A DNA stretch of 64,000 nt, from NCBI RefSeq assembly GCF_015687175.1, contig NZ_JADPQG010000001.1, positions 806,001-870,000 on the forward strand, given 5' to 3'. Source of the stretch: Reinekea sp. G2M2-21. Its GTDB lineage: Bacteria > Pseudomonadota > Gammaproteobacteria > Pseudomonadales > Natronospirillaceae. The translations under genes were made by a program, and so were the position numbers. Positions within the stretch are counted from its first letter, which is position 1, and every line of letters starts with the position of its first letter. Under the pieces are notes generated by a model. It was not told the origin of the DNA. It made no database searches and saw only the letters and a list, made by a program, of their open reading frames with translations. This document shows positions 9,594-17,979 of this stretch, one piece after another.

Positions 9594-10427
9594 ATGATGT
9601 TGATCAATCAGAAACGAATTGTGCTGATTTTTTGTCTGCTTTTCACCTCTTTTGTCGGTCAATCGACTGCAAACTTGATGACTGTCATACAAATCCAACC
9701 TATCAGTGGCGGATACGCCATTATTCAGGCCCAGCCTGGCTCCAAGGTGCTTTTCAGGGAGCGAAATTACGCTGTGGACGAACAGGGGTTTGTCGCCATT
9801 CCTTTTGGACGCGAGGTCGCCGGCTTGCACGAGATTACGCTGGTTGACAGGGACAGAACAGAACGCACGGAGGCGATTTGGATAGATACGCGTAGCTACG
9901 TTATTCAACGAGTTAATGGCGTGGATCAAAGTCGGGTCACACCTCCGGTATCGGTGACAGACCGGATAACGGCGGAAGCAGTGAAAGTGAATCGGGCACG
10001 TTCAGCAATGTCATCGCTCCAGTTCTGGCGAGAGCAGCAATTTATCCGCCCGGCACCAGGACCGGTGTCCGGTGTGTACGGCAGTCAGCGTTTTTATAAC
10101 GGCATCGCGGGATCGCCGCACTGGGGCATTGACTACGCAGCCCCTACCGGTACCAAAGTGATAGCACCCGCTGGCGGCAAGGTCGTGCTTGCGGAGGCTG
10201 ATCTTTATTTCAGTGGTGGCACTATTGTGCTGGACCATGGAGGGGGTTTAACCAGTAGTTTTTTACATTTGTCGCGATTACTGGTGAAGCCTGGCGATAT
10301 TGTTGAGCAAGGCGCTGTCATCGGCCTTGTTGGCGCCACTGGCCGGGTAACCGGACCTCATCTGGACTGGCGTATGAATCTGCATGGTGAGCGGATCGAT
10401 GCCGCGCTTTGGTTGCAGGCGCAATAA
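9594..10427 (+). CDS. Exported M23-family metallopeptidase (LytM domain)
   Basis: This is a predicted periplasmic cell-wall endopeptidase or LytM-type regulator of about 277 residues. An N-terminal hydrophobic signal (VLIFCLLFTSFVGQSTA) is followed by a beta-rich segment and a C-terminal M23 domain (about 165-270). The zinc ligands HWGID are present, but the usual HxH pair reads GPHLDW, with Asp in place of the second His; this variant occurs in a subgroup of proteobacterial M23 proteins. Possible starts are GTG 9588, ATG 9594 and ATG 9597; none has a strong ribosome-binding site and 9594 was chosen. It is a single gene, divergent from ackA. Confidence 0.85.
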   Translation: MMLINQKRIVLIFCLLFTSFVGQSTANLMTVIQIQPISGGYAIIQAQPGSKVLFRERNYAVDEQGFVAIPFGREVAGLHEITLVDRDRTERTEAIWIDTRSYVIQRVNGVDQSRVTPPVSVTDRITAEAVKVNRARSAMSSLQFWREQQFIRPAPGPVSGVYGSQRFYNGIAGSPHWGIDYAAPTGTKVIAPAGGKVVLAEADLYFSGGTIVLDHGGGLTSSFLHLSRLLVKPGDIVEQGAVIGLVGATGRVTGPHLDWRMNLHGERIDAALWLQAQ

Positions 10428-10573
10428 TGTGCATTTAAACGGCTTCAGGCTGAATGAAAAATGAACGATTCAACGCCGCTGCCATCGGAGTCGCGCTTTA
10501 CACTTGTATTTCCATAAAAACTTACGCAACATGACCTGCGTCCCAAGGGCATAAGAATAAAAGAGAGATCAAA

Positions 10574-11764
10574 ATGATAAATAAAAAAGTTTTAGGCGTT
10601 GCTATTGCAGCTGCTTCTTTAATGAGCGTCGCTCAAGCTGAGGTAAAAATCGGGTTTCTGGGCGGCTTTACGGGTCCTATTGAAAGTTTAACGCCACCTA
10701 TTTTTGAAGGTGCAAAAGTCGCTATTGCGCAGGTGAACGTGCAGGGTGGTATTCTGGATGGTGATATTCTCACCATGCCAAGTGCCGACACGACCTGTGT
10801 GGACGCGTCTGCAGCATCTAATGGCGCGGACCGACTGATTAACTCAGACGGAGTGATCGCAATCGTGGGTGGTTTGTGTTCAGGCGCTACCATCGCTGCG
10901 GCGAATAATGTTGCTGTGCCAGCGGGTGTGCCCATGGTATCTCCGGCCTCTACGTCACCTGCCTTAACCGGTTTGGATGACAATGACCTGGTGTTCCGTA
11001 CTGCACCATCGGACGCTTACCAAGGGGAAATGCTGGCGAAATTGTTGGCATCAAAAGGTATCGATGAAATCGCAATTACCTACGTGAACAACGATTACGG
11101 TAAAGGTTTCGCGGATGCTCTTGAAGCGAACTTTAAAGGCACTGTAACCGCTAATGAAGCGCATGAAGATGGTAAAGCCGACTATCGAGCAGAATTGGGT
11201 TCTCTGGCTTCGACCGGAACGCAAACGCTGGTCGTGTTGGCGTATGCTGACGGGTCAGGTCAAACCATTTTGCGTCAGGCTTATGAAGCCGGTGACTTCA
11301 CAACTTTCGTCGGTGGTGACGGTATGGTGGGTCAAGCTTTGGTTGACGCGGTTGGCGCCGATGTTCTGGATGGCATGATTGCTACCAAGCCAGGTATCCC
11401 AGACGTTCCAGGTCTGGATGCGTTTGAACAGGCGATGACGTCATTGGCGTTGGATCCAAAAGCTGTTTTCGCGGCACAGTCCTACGACGCAGCATTCTTG
11501 CTGGCATTGGCCATTGAAGAAAATGGATCTGCATCGGTTGATGGTCTGAGCGCAGCCTTGCGCAAAGTTTCTTCAGCGCCTGGTGTGGTCATTTTGCCGG
11601 GCGAATGGGAAAAAGCGAAGAAAGCCATTGCTGACGGCAAAGACATCAACTATGAAGGTGCATCTGGTAATCATGAATTTGATGCCAACGGTGACGTACC
11701 GGGTCTGATCGTCGAGATGACCGTGATGAACGGATCATTTGTTGAAAAAGGCGTGTTGAAATAA
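10574..11764 (+). CDS. ABC transporter substrate-binding protein, branched-chain amino acid (LivJ) family
   Basis: This is a periplasmic binding protein of 396 residues. The signal peptide (MINKKVLGVAIAAASLMSVAQA) is predicted to be cleaved before EVKIG. The mature protein has the two-lobe Peripla_BP_6 fold, with GFLGGFTG, VSPASTSPALT and FRTAPSDAYQG in the ligand-binding regions. It should deliver branched-chain or other hydrophobic amino acids, or an amide, to the LivFGHM complex encoded at 13.9-17.7 kb on the other strand. AGAGAG precedes the ATG as ribosome-binding site, and a strong terminator follows. The ligand itself cannot be read from the sequence. Confidence 0.92.
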   Translation: MINKKVLGVAIAAASLMSVAQAEVKIGFLGGFTGPIESLTPPIFEGAKVAIAQVNVQGGILDGDILTMPSADTTCVDASAASNGADRLINSDGVIAIVGGLCSGATIAAANNVAVPAGVPMVSPASTSPALTGLDDNDLVFRTAPSDAYQGEMLAKLLASKGIDEIAITYVNNDYGKGFADALEANFKGTVTANEAHEDGKADYRAELGSLASTGTQTLVVLAYADGSGQTILRQAYEAGDFTTFVGGDGMVGQALVDAVGADVLDGMIATKPGIPDVPGLDAFEQAMTSLALDPKAVFAAQSYDAAFLLALAIEENGSASVDGLSAALRKVSSAPGVVILPGEWEKAKKAIADGKDINYEGASGNHEFDANGDVPGLIVEMTVMNGSFVEKGVLK

Positions 11765-11780
11765 TCAACTCTGCATAGCA

Positions 11781-11809
11781 AAAAAACGCAGCCATTGGCT
11801 GCGTTTTTT
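11781..11809. terminator. Bidirectional Rho-independent terminator
   Basis: ACGCAGCC and GGCTGCGT form a stem with loop ATT, flanked by A-runs on the left and T-runs on the right. It can therefore stop transcription of the substrate-binding protein gene from the left and of the DUF3365 gene from the right. Confidence 0.92.
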
Positions 11810-11909
11810 GTTTGTTCGGTCACGATCCTCTAAATGCCAAAGTCTGTATTACATGACCGATGTAGAACCGGATTATCGGCATCAAGTGGGATCACCGAGC
11901 AGTAGGGAT

Positions 11910-12881
11910 TTATTCTTTCCCTTGCTGTGCTTTCAGTGTCTTGGCTACTCGAATGGCTTGCTGCGCTGCTTTACGAGATTCATTCATCTTTTTCATCGCT
12001 AAGCCGAAACTGGTGGCCATGCGATTGGTTGCCAGGGTCAGCTGATCAATTTCGTTTTTACTGTTGGAGTCGATGCCAATGGAGGCGACATCGGCACTTT
12101 CACCTTTGGATATTTTCTCAGCCATACTGGTTATGGTTCGTACTGGAACAATAATCCGTTGACGGACAAACCAGAGAATCAGTAACACGGACGCACCAAT
12201 GGCAAGTACTTCAATTAACCCAAAAACGGATACTGCTCCACTGAACAGATTTCGCTGCGGAATGGTCACACTGATGATACCGGCGACGTCTCCCTCTTTA
12301 AAACCAAAACCGTTGTTACGTCCATAACGTTCAATGACGTCCGCCGGGGCTGTGCTCGCGTCGCCATGACAGGCAATACAGGATGCGTTGTGATAGACCG
12401 GTTTGGCGTAGCGGTAATCGTTGCCTACTACTTCAAAATATTCCGCCAATGTGTTGCCACCGACTGCGGCCAGAGCCCGACGCTCAAAACTGTCTGGTGC
12501 GTTGTTTGGGTTCATCACGTTAGTCGACGTCATTCGAAATTTGGCCGGTGAGCTGGATGCGGCGACGGTTTCAGAAAACTCACGTTGCGCCAGAGCAGGA
12601 TTTTTAGAATAGAAATGAATGGCTTGGGAAGGAAACTCCGGATCGACAACAGAAACTTTACCCAAATAGCTTTTCGGATTGTCCTTTACCCAGACACGTC
12701 CATTATTGGCAACCCAGGTACCAAAGGCTTCGACATTTGCAACCACGGTTTGCGCCTGGGCTTTTAACTCTTGCTGGTATACATTTTTCAGCATGTAGTA
12801 AAAAACGACACCATTCAGCACCATTATGATCGCGAGAATGACCAGAAATTGCACGCTTATCGACAGGCGTTTTTTTGCCAT
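11910..12881 (-). CDS. DUF3365/HAMP membrane protein with c-type haem motif
   Basis: This is an inner-membrane sensor-like protein of 323 residues. A transmembrane helix (about 10-31) is followed by a periplasmic DUF3365 (Tll0287-like) domain, a second helix (about 212-235), a HAMP domain (about 236-290) and a short helical tail. The haem-binding CxxCH motif (CIACHGD, C168/C171/H172) is intact, so the domain should carry covalent haem c and could sense redox state or a gas. No kinase, cyclase or methyl-accepting output domain follows the HAMP, so any signal must pass to another protein. Its gene begins three bases after a small helical protein gene (12885-13163), which is a candidate partner. 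Confidence 0.85.
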   Translation of the reverse strand: MAKKRLSISVQFLVILAIIMVLNGVVFYYMLKNVYQQELKAQAQTVVANVEAFGTWVANNGRVWVKDNPKSYLGKVSVVDPEFPSQAIHFYSKNPALAQREFSETVAASSSPAKFRMTSTNVMNPNNAPDSFERRALAAVGGNTLAEYFEVVGNDYRYAKPVYHNASCIACHGDASTAPADVIERYGRNNGFGFKEGDVAGIISVTIPQRNLFSGAVSVFGLIEVLAIGASVLLILWFVRQRIIVPVRTITSMAEKISKGESADVASIGIDSNSKNEIDQLTLATNRMATSFGLAMKKMNESRKAAQQAIRVAKTLKAQQGKE

Positions 12882-12884
12882 GGT

Positions 12885-13163
12885 TTAAAGCCTCCCTTTC
12901 ATGGATTTATTGTGATTTGCTGCCGCGTCCATAACTGTTTGGCTGCTTTGTTGAATAAAACGTTCTCGATCTGTTTTGGAATCAATATTCGCGGCGAGCG
13001 CTTTGATGTAGTTGCGCAGGGCAGATGGGCCATTCCATTGTTTTTGACGCCAAAGCAGTTTCGCGTCCTCTTTCAGTAATTGACCGATGGGGCCAACAAT
13101 GTCGATGAACTGAGCATCAATGGTTGCCAAAAGCTGGCGACCCGTGGGCGTTTTGGCGATCAT
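12885..13163 (-). CDS. Small helical protein, DUF8082-like
   Basis: This is a 92-residue soluble protein with no signal peptide. The pattern IVGPIGQLLKEDA followed by LRNYIKALA and TDRERFIQQ recalls, from memory, the helical domain (DUF8082) often found at the C-terminus of bacterial kinases, cyclases and response regulators; here it stands alone. The gene lies three bases upstream of the DUF3365/HAMP gene and its ATG overlaps the preceding small reading frame by four bases, so it appears to belong to a translationally coupled cluster. A role as an intracellular partner of the haem sensor is an inference. Confidence 0.65.
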   Translation of the reverse strand: MIAKTPTGRQLLATIDAQFIDIVGPIGQLLKEDAKLLWRQKQWNGPSALRNYIKALAANIDSKTDRERFIQQSSQTVMDAAANHNKSMKGRL

Positions 13164-13345
13164 TTGTAACTACTTCCTACGTCAGAATTCCCTTTGGCTT
13201 CAGTGACCAGAATCAGAAATGTGATCCAGGTCAATAAATTTACCAGAAACGGGGCTGATTTTTGACCGCTTTTTCGGAATAACAACCTTTCATTTTGATA
13301 TGGTTTGGGCTGGTCAAAGGCAACCTTTGTTGGATCATTCTCCAT
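13160..13345 (-). CDS. Possible 61-residue single-span membrane protein
   Basis: This short frame starts at the ATG at 13345 and ends in the ATGA overlap with the next gene. It has a charged, Pro/Gln-containing N-terminal half and one hydrophobic segment, APFLVNLLTWITFLILV, long enough to span the membrane. The composition looks natural and the four-base overlap supports translation. There is no clear ribosome-binding site just before the ATG; an AAGGAG lies about 20 bases upstream. The frame stays open to 13528, but that extension does not look protein-like. Confidence 0.4.
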   Translation of the reverse strand: MENDPTKVAFDQPKPYQNERLLFRKSGQKSAPFLVNLLTWITFLILVTEAKGNSDVGSSYK

Positions 13346-13881
13346 CTCAAAGAAGAGCCTTACTCCTTTACCGCAGCTGGGTAACATAACGGGCGCGTTT
13401 GTTCTGTCGATATGAGTTAAGCACCGAACCGCAAGCTGGGTATGGTGCAGGCTACAAATGACAAGAACAGTGACTGTGTCGGCGTCAACGTGAGTGGGCT
13501 GACGAAGAGCGATGATTGGAAAGCTCATGCGTTCAGCTTAAGCTGGCTTGTTGCTCGATATGATTGAGAAGCTCCACGATTAATTTGGACAGTATATTGG
13601 CGGTCAAATAGATCTGTTCAATTATGCTTTGATTGGTTTGCCTCATGGTTGAGGCCGTGTTTTCGATGTCGAGGCTCATCGGATTTGCTGTGCGTGAAGC
13701 TCAGTTGGTTTAGTTACTGGTGTGTTGCAGTATTGCATCAAGAGTGGTACGCAATTGGCCAACTTTGTTGACCGGCTCATTGTTTAAAATACTTGAATGA
13801 CGATTGAATGGGGTAGAGAGTCAAAGTATAGACTCAATTTGTCGAGGGGTTGCATGAAGACTGATGAGAGACCCATCTGAA
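13346..13881. other. Intergenic region, about 535 bp
   Basis: No convincing gene was found. It holds the upstream part of the frame ending at 13160 and a 48-codon frame on the minus strand (13533-13679), rejected for lack of a ribosome-binding site. It probably contains the promoter of the small DUF3365 cluster, but no clear -35/-10 pair could be assigned. Confidence 0.5.
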
Positions 13882-13915
13882 AGACGAAAAAGCCAGCTCG
13901 CTAGCTTTTTCGTCT
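13882..13915 (-). terminator. Rho-independent terminator of the liv operon
   Basis: AGACGAAAAAGC and GCTTTTTCGTCT form a twelve-base-pair stem with a ten-base loop, eleven bases after the livM stop. The A/T-rich half of the stem supplies the T-run in either direction. Confidence 0.8.
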
Positions 13916-13925
13916 GGAGGTGCCG

Positions 13926-15194
13926 TCAGGTGTGATGCACGATGCGTTCTGGGATAACCCCCTTCGGTGCATAGCGCAGCACCAGAGTGATGGTTAAGCC
14001 GATAACAAAAACCCGTGCCTGTAGTGCCCGGCTATCCAGGTCACCGGGTGCCTGCCAGTCAAACCAGCTTTCACCCAGATGACGAACAACATCGAACACC
14101 CAAAGTGCGACAGGCTCGGACATGGTCCAAATAATGTAAACAAACACCGCACCAAACAATGTGCCCAGGTTGTTACCCGCGCCGCCCAGAATAACCATAA
14201 CCCAAATCAGGAAGGTATGGTTCAACGGAATGTAGCCTGAGGGATCGAAAATACCGTTGAATGTAGTCAGCACTGCACCGCCAACACCCATCAAAAACGA
14301 ACCGAATATGAACACTTCCAGGCGACGACCGTTCACGTTTTTACCCATTGCCAGAGACGATGTTTCATTATCGCGGATTGCGCGCAACATACGGCCCCAG
14401 GGCGCGTTGTAGGCCCGGGTCAGCAGGAAGAAAATGATCGCAATCATGGCTGCCGTCAGAGACAAGTAGAGTGCCCGAGCCATAATGAAACCAAGATCTG
14501 ACGGTCCCGGTGTTGGCCACGGTAGGGGAGACACGGTTAACGTGCCATGCGTTAACCAGTCCGCGTTCTTCAGGAAGGCTTTGATAATCTCGGCGATTCC
14601 CAGTGTGGCAATGGCAAGGTAGTCACTGCGTAGTCCAAGGCAGATATGACCAATGCCATAGGAAATAGCACCAGCAGCAACACCGCCGACTAACCAGCCT
14701 AACCAGACGGGCAAACCAAAACCACCAATGAAACCGACATCTTTTTCAATAGCGTTCGCAACGGGGTCGAGTGAAGCCATGAAGGTGATGTAAACCGCAC
14801 CGATTAAAATCAGAGTAATCAGTCGTTGCCATTTCTGTGCGACCCCGAAACGGGTCAGTTTGATTGACCCCCAGATCAACGCGATGCCGAGCACGAGTTT
14901 GAAGAAAACGCTGCCAAGGTCGGACGCGTGACCCGACGCCCAGAAGTCTTCGTTCACCGGAAAGCTGAACAGCATGGTGATAAAGCCACCCAAAGCAATA
15001 AATCCCATGATGCCCGCGTTAAACAGACCGGCATAACCCCATTGAATAGTCAGGCCAAGCGCAATAATGGCGTAACAGGCTGCTTCGACCAACATACGTG
15101 TGCTGTAGGCAGCGCCCATGAAGGTCATGACCAGCATAATGAGCAGGAACAGACCTGAAAACAGAATAACTTCTCGTTTGTAGTTCGCAAACAT
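13926..15194 (-). CDS. livM: Branched-chain amino acid ABC transporter permease LivM
   Basis: This is an inner-membrane permease of 422 residues with about ten hydrophobic helices. It has the LivM-type core: an AIIALGLTIQWGYAGLFNAG segment near the N-terminus and the EAA-like coupling region GRMLRAIRDNETSSLAMG around residues 265-285. It pairs with LivH to form the channel driven by LivF and LivG. The stop of livH overlaps its start by one base, and AAGGTG precedes the ATG. It is the last gene of livGFHM. Residues between about 110 and 150 form an extra loop and helix, compatible with the longer LivM class. Confidence 0.94.
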   Translation of the reverse strand: MFANYKREVILFSGLFLLIMLVMTFMGAAYSTRMLVEAACYAIIALGLTIQWGYAGLFNAGIMGFIALGGFITMLFSFPVNEDFWASGHASDLGSVFFKLVLGIALIWGSIKLTRFGVAQKWQRLITLILIGAVYITFMASLDPVANAIEKDVGFIGGFGLPVWLGWLVGGVAAGAISYGIGHICLGLRSDYLAIATLGIAEIIKAFLKNADWLTHGTLTVSPLPWPTPGPSDLGFIMARALYLSLTAAMIAIIFFLLTRAYNAPWGRMLRAIRDNETSSLAMGKNVNGRRLEVFIFGSFLMGVGGAVLTTFNGIFDPSGYIPLNHTFLIWVMVILGGAGNNLGTLFGAVFVYIIWTMSEPVALWVFDVVRHLGESWFDWQAPGDLDSRALQARVFVIGLTITLVLRYAPKGVIPERIVHHT

Positions 15195-16192
15195 CAGAGC
15201 ACCTTCCCTTTCAAAATACCGGTCGGACGCATAACCAGAATGGCAATTAATATAAAGAACGGCACCGTGATTTTATATTCCGTCGGCACCAGTGCCAGAT
15301 TCGCGGGTAAATCCCAGCCCCATTTTTCAGCCATTGGGCGTAATAGAATCGCCCAGTTAAATACCGCCAGTGATTCGGCAAACCCGACCACGAAGCCACC
15401 GATGACCGCGCCATAAACATGACCGACACCACCGACGATAGCGGCTGCGAAAATGGGCAACAGAATGTTGAAGCTTAAGTCAGGCTTTAAAGCGACATCG
15501 AGTGACAGCAAGGTACCTGCAGCGGTTGCCAGTGAACCGGCGATAACCCAGGTGACAATGACTACCGTGTTGACATTGATGCCCGACACCCGTGCGAGAT
15601 CTGCGTTATCGGACATGGCGCGCATGGCCTTACCCAACCGCGATTTGGTCAGGAAAAGATGCAGCGCTACAACGGCTATGATCATAAAAACAAACAACAG
15701 AATCTGTGGCTCGGTAATGACTAACTTGCGTGAGGCCAGTTCAAAAGGAAGATCTAGGCGGAAAATCTCCTTACGATCGTCGATATACAGGTTGCGAGAG
15801 CCGGTACCGAAAAACAACCGTACCAGACCCTGCAACATGAAGGTTACACCGATGGATGCCATCACAATGACAATGGGCTTGACGTTGTGTTCGCGCAAGG
15901 GTTTATAGAAGGCCTTGTCGATGCTGACCGCCAGTAGACTCGTTATCACCATGGCGATGGGTAGCATGACGAAGGCCGTTGGTAAGCCGATCGCGGGACC
16001 TGCAGCTGGAAACATCGCCGTCAGGAAAAAAGTCAGAAAGGCGCCTGTGGTCATCAAGTCACCGTGAGCAAAGTGTGCAAAACGCAGAATGCTGAACACG
16101 AGGGTAATGCCAATGGCACCCATCGCGTAAATCGCGCCGATCACCGCGCCGGAGATCATCACTTTGTTAATAAAAAATACGAGTTCGTTCAC
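15194..16192 (-). CDS. livH: Branched-chain amino acid ABC transporter permease LivH
   Basis: This is an inner-membrane permease of 332 residues in the LivH family, with GAIYAMGAIGITLVFSILRF near the N-terminus and the ATPase-coupling stretch GKAMRAMSDNADLARVSGI in the middle. The frame is open to an ATG at 16222 that would overlap livF. GGGAG nine bases before the GTG at 16192 marks the likely start (VNELVFFINKV), which leaves a 19-base spacer after livF. It works with LivM, LivF and LivG. Confidence 0.94.
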   Translation of the reverse strand: MNELVFFINKVMISGAVIGAIYAMGAIGITLVFSILRFAHFAHGDLMTTGAFLTFFLTAMFPAAGPAIGLPTAFVMLPIAMVITSLLAVSIDKAFYKPLREHNVKPIVIVMASIGVTFMLQGLVRLFFGTGSRNLYIDDRKEIFRLDLPFELASRKLVITEPQILLFVFMIIAVVALHLFLTKSRLGKAMRAMSDNADLARVSGINVNTVVIVTWVIAGSLATAAGTLLSLDVALKPDLSFNILLPIFAAAIVGGVGHVYGAVIGGFVVGFAESLAVFNWAILLRPMAEKWGWDLPANLALVPTEYKITVPFFILIAILVMRPTGILKGKVL

Positions 16193-16211
16193 GTCAGGTA
16201 TCTCCCGTCCA

Positions 16212-16916
16212 TCATCCGCCAAGGAAGCTTTTAGCGACTTCCGGATCGTTCAATAAATTTTCGCCGGTATCGGTAAAACGATTACGGCCCGCAGCCAAGA
16301 CAAAACCTTTGTGCGCAATACGCAGTGCTTGTTTGGCGTTTTGTTCCACCATCAGAATGCCGACGCCTTCGCGGTTAATCGTCACGATGCGGTCAAAAAT
16401 TTCATTCATATACAGTGGAGACAGGCCTGCTGTCGGTTCATCGAGTAGCAACACTTTCGGTTCAATCATCAATGCGCGGCCCATGGCGACCATCTGCCGC
16501 TGACCACCGGAAAGTTCACCCGCGGGCTGATAGCGTTTGTCTTTCAGGTCAGGGAAATAATGGTAGACCGACTCCAACGTGTGCTGGAAATTGTCTTTGC
16601 GTAAAAACGCGCCCATTTCGAGGTTTTCTTCAACCGTCAGGCTGACAAAGACATTTTTTTCCTGCGGCACAAACGCCATACCCAGTTTCACCAGGGTATT
16701 CGGGTCGGCATTGGTGATGGTTTCACCATTCAGTTCGATAAAGCCTTCGCTGACGTGTAGCAGACCGAAAATAGCTTTTAACGAGGTCGATTTACCGGCA
16801 CCATTTGGCCCGACAATGACACCGATCTCACCGGCGTCGATGGACATGTTGACGCCATTAAGGATATTCATGCCACCGTAGCCGGCATGAATGTTATTGG
16901 TTTCTAAAATAGCCAT
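16212..16916 (-). CDS. livF: Branched-chain amino acid ABC transporter ATPase LivF
   Basis: This is a cytoplasmic ATPase subunit of 234 residues, normal for LivF. Walker A is GPNGAGKST, the ABC signature is LSGGQRQMVAMGRAL, Walker B is VLLLDEPTAGLSP and the switch His region reads ILMVEQNA, with the Gln/Asn variant typical of LivF. It forms a heterodimer with LivG that powers LivHM. The gene lies 15 bases after livG in the same operon. Confidence 0.96.
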   Translation of the reverse strand: MAILETNNIHAGYGGMNILNGVNMSIDAGEIGVIVGPNGAGKSTSLKAIFGLLHVSEGFIELNGETITNADPNTLVKLGMAFVPQEKNVFVSLTVEENLEMGAFLRKDNFQHTLESVYHYFPDLKDKRYQPAGELSGGQRQMVAMGRALMIEPKVLLLDEPTAGLSPLYMNEIFDRIVTINREGVGILMVEQNAKQALRIAHKGFVLAAGRNRFTDTGENLLNDPEVAKSFLGG

Positions 16917-16931
16917 GCGCTCTCCAACGAA

Positions 16932-17702
16932 TTATGCGGCGTCACTGCCAAAATAGGCTTCGATCACTTTTGGATTGTTCTGGATGTCTTCGATTTTGCC
17001 CTCTACCATGACACTGCCTTGGGCCAGTACGATGACCGGATCGCAGAGTTTGGCGATCATGTCCATATCGTGTTCGATAACCAGGAAGGTGACACCCAAG
17101 TCTCGGTTCATGCGCAGGATGTTATCGGTTAAACCAGTCAGCAGCGTTCGGTTTACACCGGCGGCGACTTCGTCGAGCAAGACCACTTTGGAATCGGTCA
17201 TCATGGTGCGACCCAATTCCAGTAGCTTTTTTTGCCCACCGGACAGATTCCCCGCCAGTTCATTTTTCACGTGATCAAGCCCGATATAGTCGATGACTTC
17301 TAACGCTTTCTGGCGGATTTCCGTTTCCTGAACTCGGATTTGGCTGGGTTTAAACCAGGTGTTGAATAAATTTTCGCCCAATTGTCGCGATGGAACCATC
17401 ATCAGGTTCTCCAGCGCAGACATCTGCGAAAACTCATGTGCAATCTGGAAGGTACGGAGTAGCCCTTTGTCAAAGAGCTGGTTGGCTGCAAGGTTTGTAA
17501 CATCTTCACCATCGAGAATAATACGGCCGCTGTCGAGCGGGAATGTTCCTGCGATGATGTTGAAAATAGTGGATTTACCGGCGCCATTTGGACCGATCAT
17601 GCCGGTAATGGACCCTTTTTCAATGTTAAAACTGCAATCATTGATGACTTTCAGGCGACCGAACGATTTCTCGACGTTCCTGACCTCGATCATAGATGAC
17701 AT
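16932..17702 (-). CDS. livG: Branched-chain amino acid ABC transporter ATPase LivG
   Basis: This is the first gene of livGFHM, encoding a 256-residue ATPase. Walker A is GPNGAGKST, the signature is LSGGQKKLLELGRTMM, Walker B is VVLLDEVAAGVN and the switch is FLVIEHDMD. The LivG-specific C-terminal segment (VEGKIEDIQNNPKVIEAYFG) is present. The frame is open to 17765, but GGAGAG nine bases before the ATG at 17702 fixes the start at MSSMIEVRNVEKSFG. The upstream 277 bases hold the promoter and no gene. Confidence 0.95.
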   Translation of the reverse strand: MSSMIEVRNVEKSFGRLKVINDCSFNIEKGSITGMIGPNGAGKSTIFNIIAGTFPLDSGRIILDGEDVTNLAANQLFDKGLLRTFQIAHEFSQMSALENLMMVPSRQLGENLFNTWFKPSQIRVQETEIRQKALEVIDYIGLDHVKNELAGNLSGGQKKLLELGRTMMTDSKVVLLDEVAAGVNRTLLTGLTDNILRMNRDLGVTFLVIEHDMDMIAKLCDPVIVLAQGSVMVEGKIEDIQNNPKVIEAYFGSDAA

Positions 17703-17979
17703 ATTGTTTGACTCTCCACGAATCTGTAACACACGACCGGCCAGCGCTGACAAGGTGTGTCCCATGTGGTTTTTGTTTACCTGCTTTTTGAGCTGTTTAC
17801 CCGGCAGGCTTGTTATTAGTGATCAGGCTGGGTGGCAACGGTTACGCAGCGGTCAGACCTGACCCATTTTTAATGGTTGGCAAGTGTACCCACTCTTGAC
17901 GATCAGGTCAGCCAATTCACCTCGAAAATGAAGTGAATTGGTGAAATTATGAAAAACTGTTGGTTGTTTAAACAGTTAA

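Noticed and set aside
13346-13528. Upstream extension of the 61-residue frame to a 122-residue protein.
   Set aside because: The extra N-terminal part has unnatural composition and no ribosome-binding site; only the part from 13345 looks protein-like.
13533-13679. A 48-codon minus-strand frame (MSLDIENTASTM...) with helical composition, ending five bases before the next frame.
   Set aside because: There is no ribosome-binding site before the ATG and no recognisable family; its length is within chance expectation.
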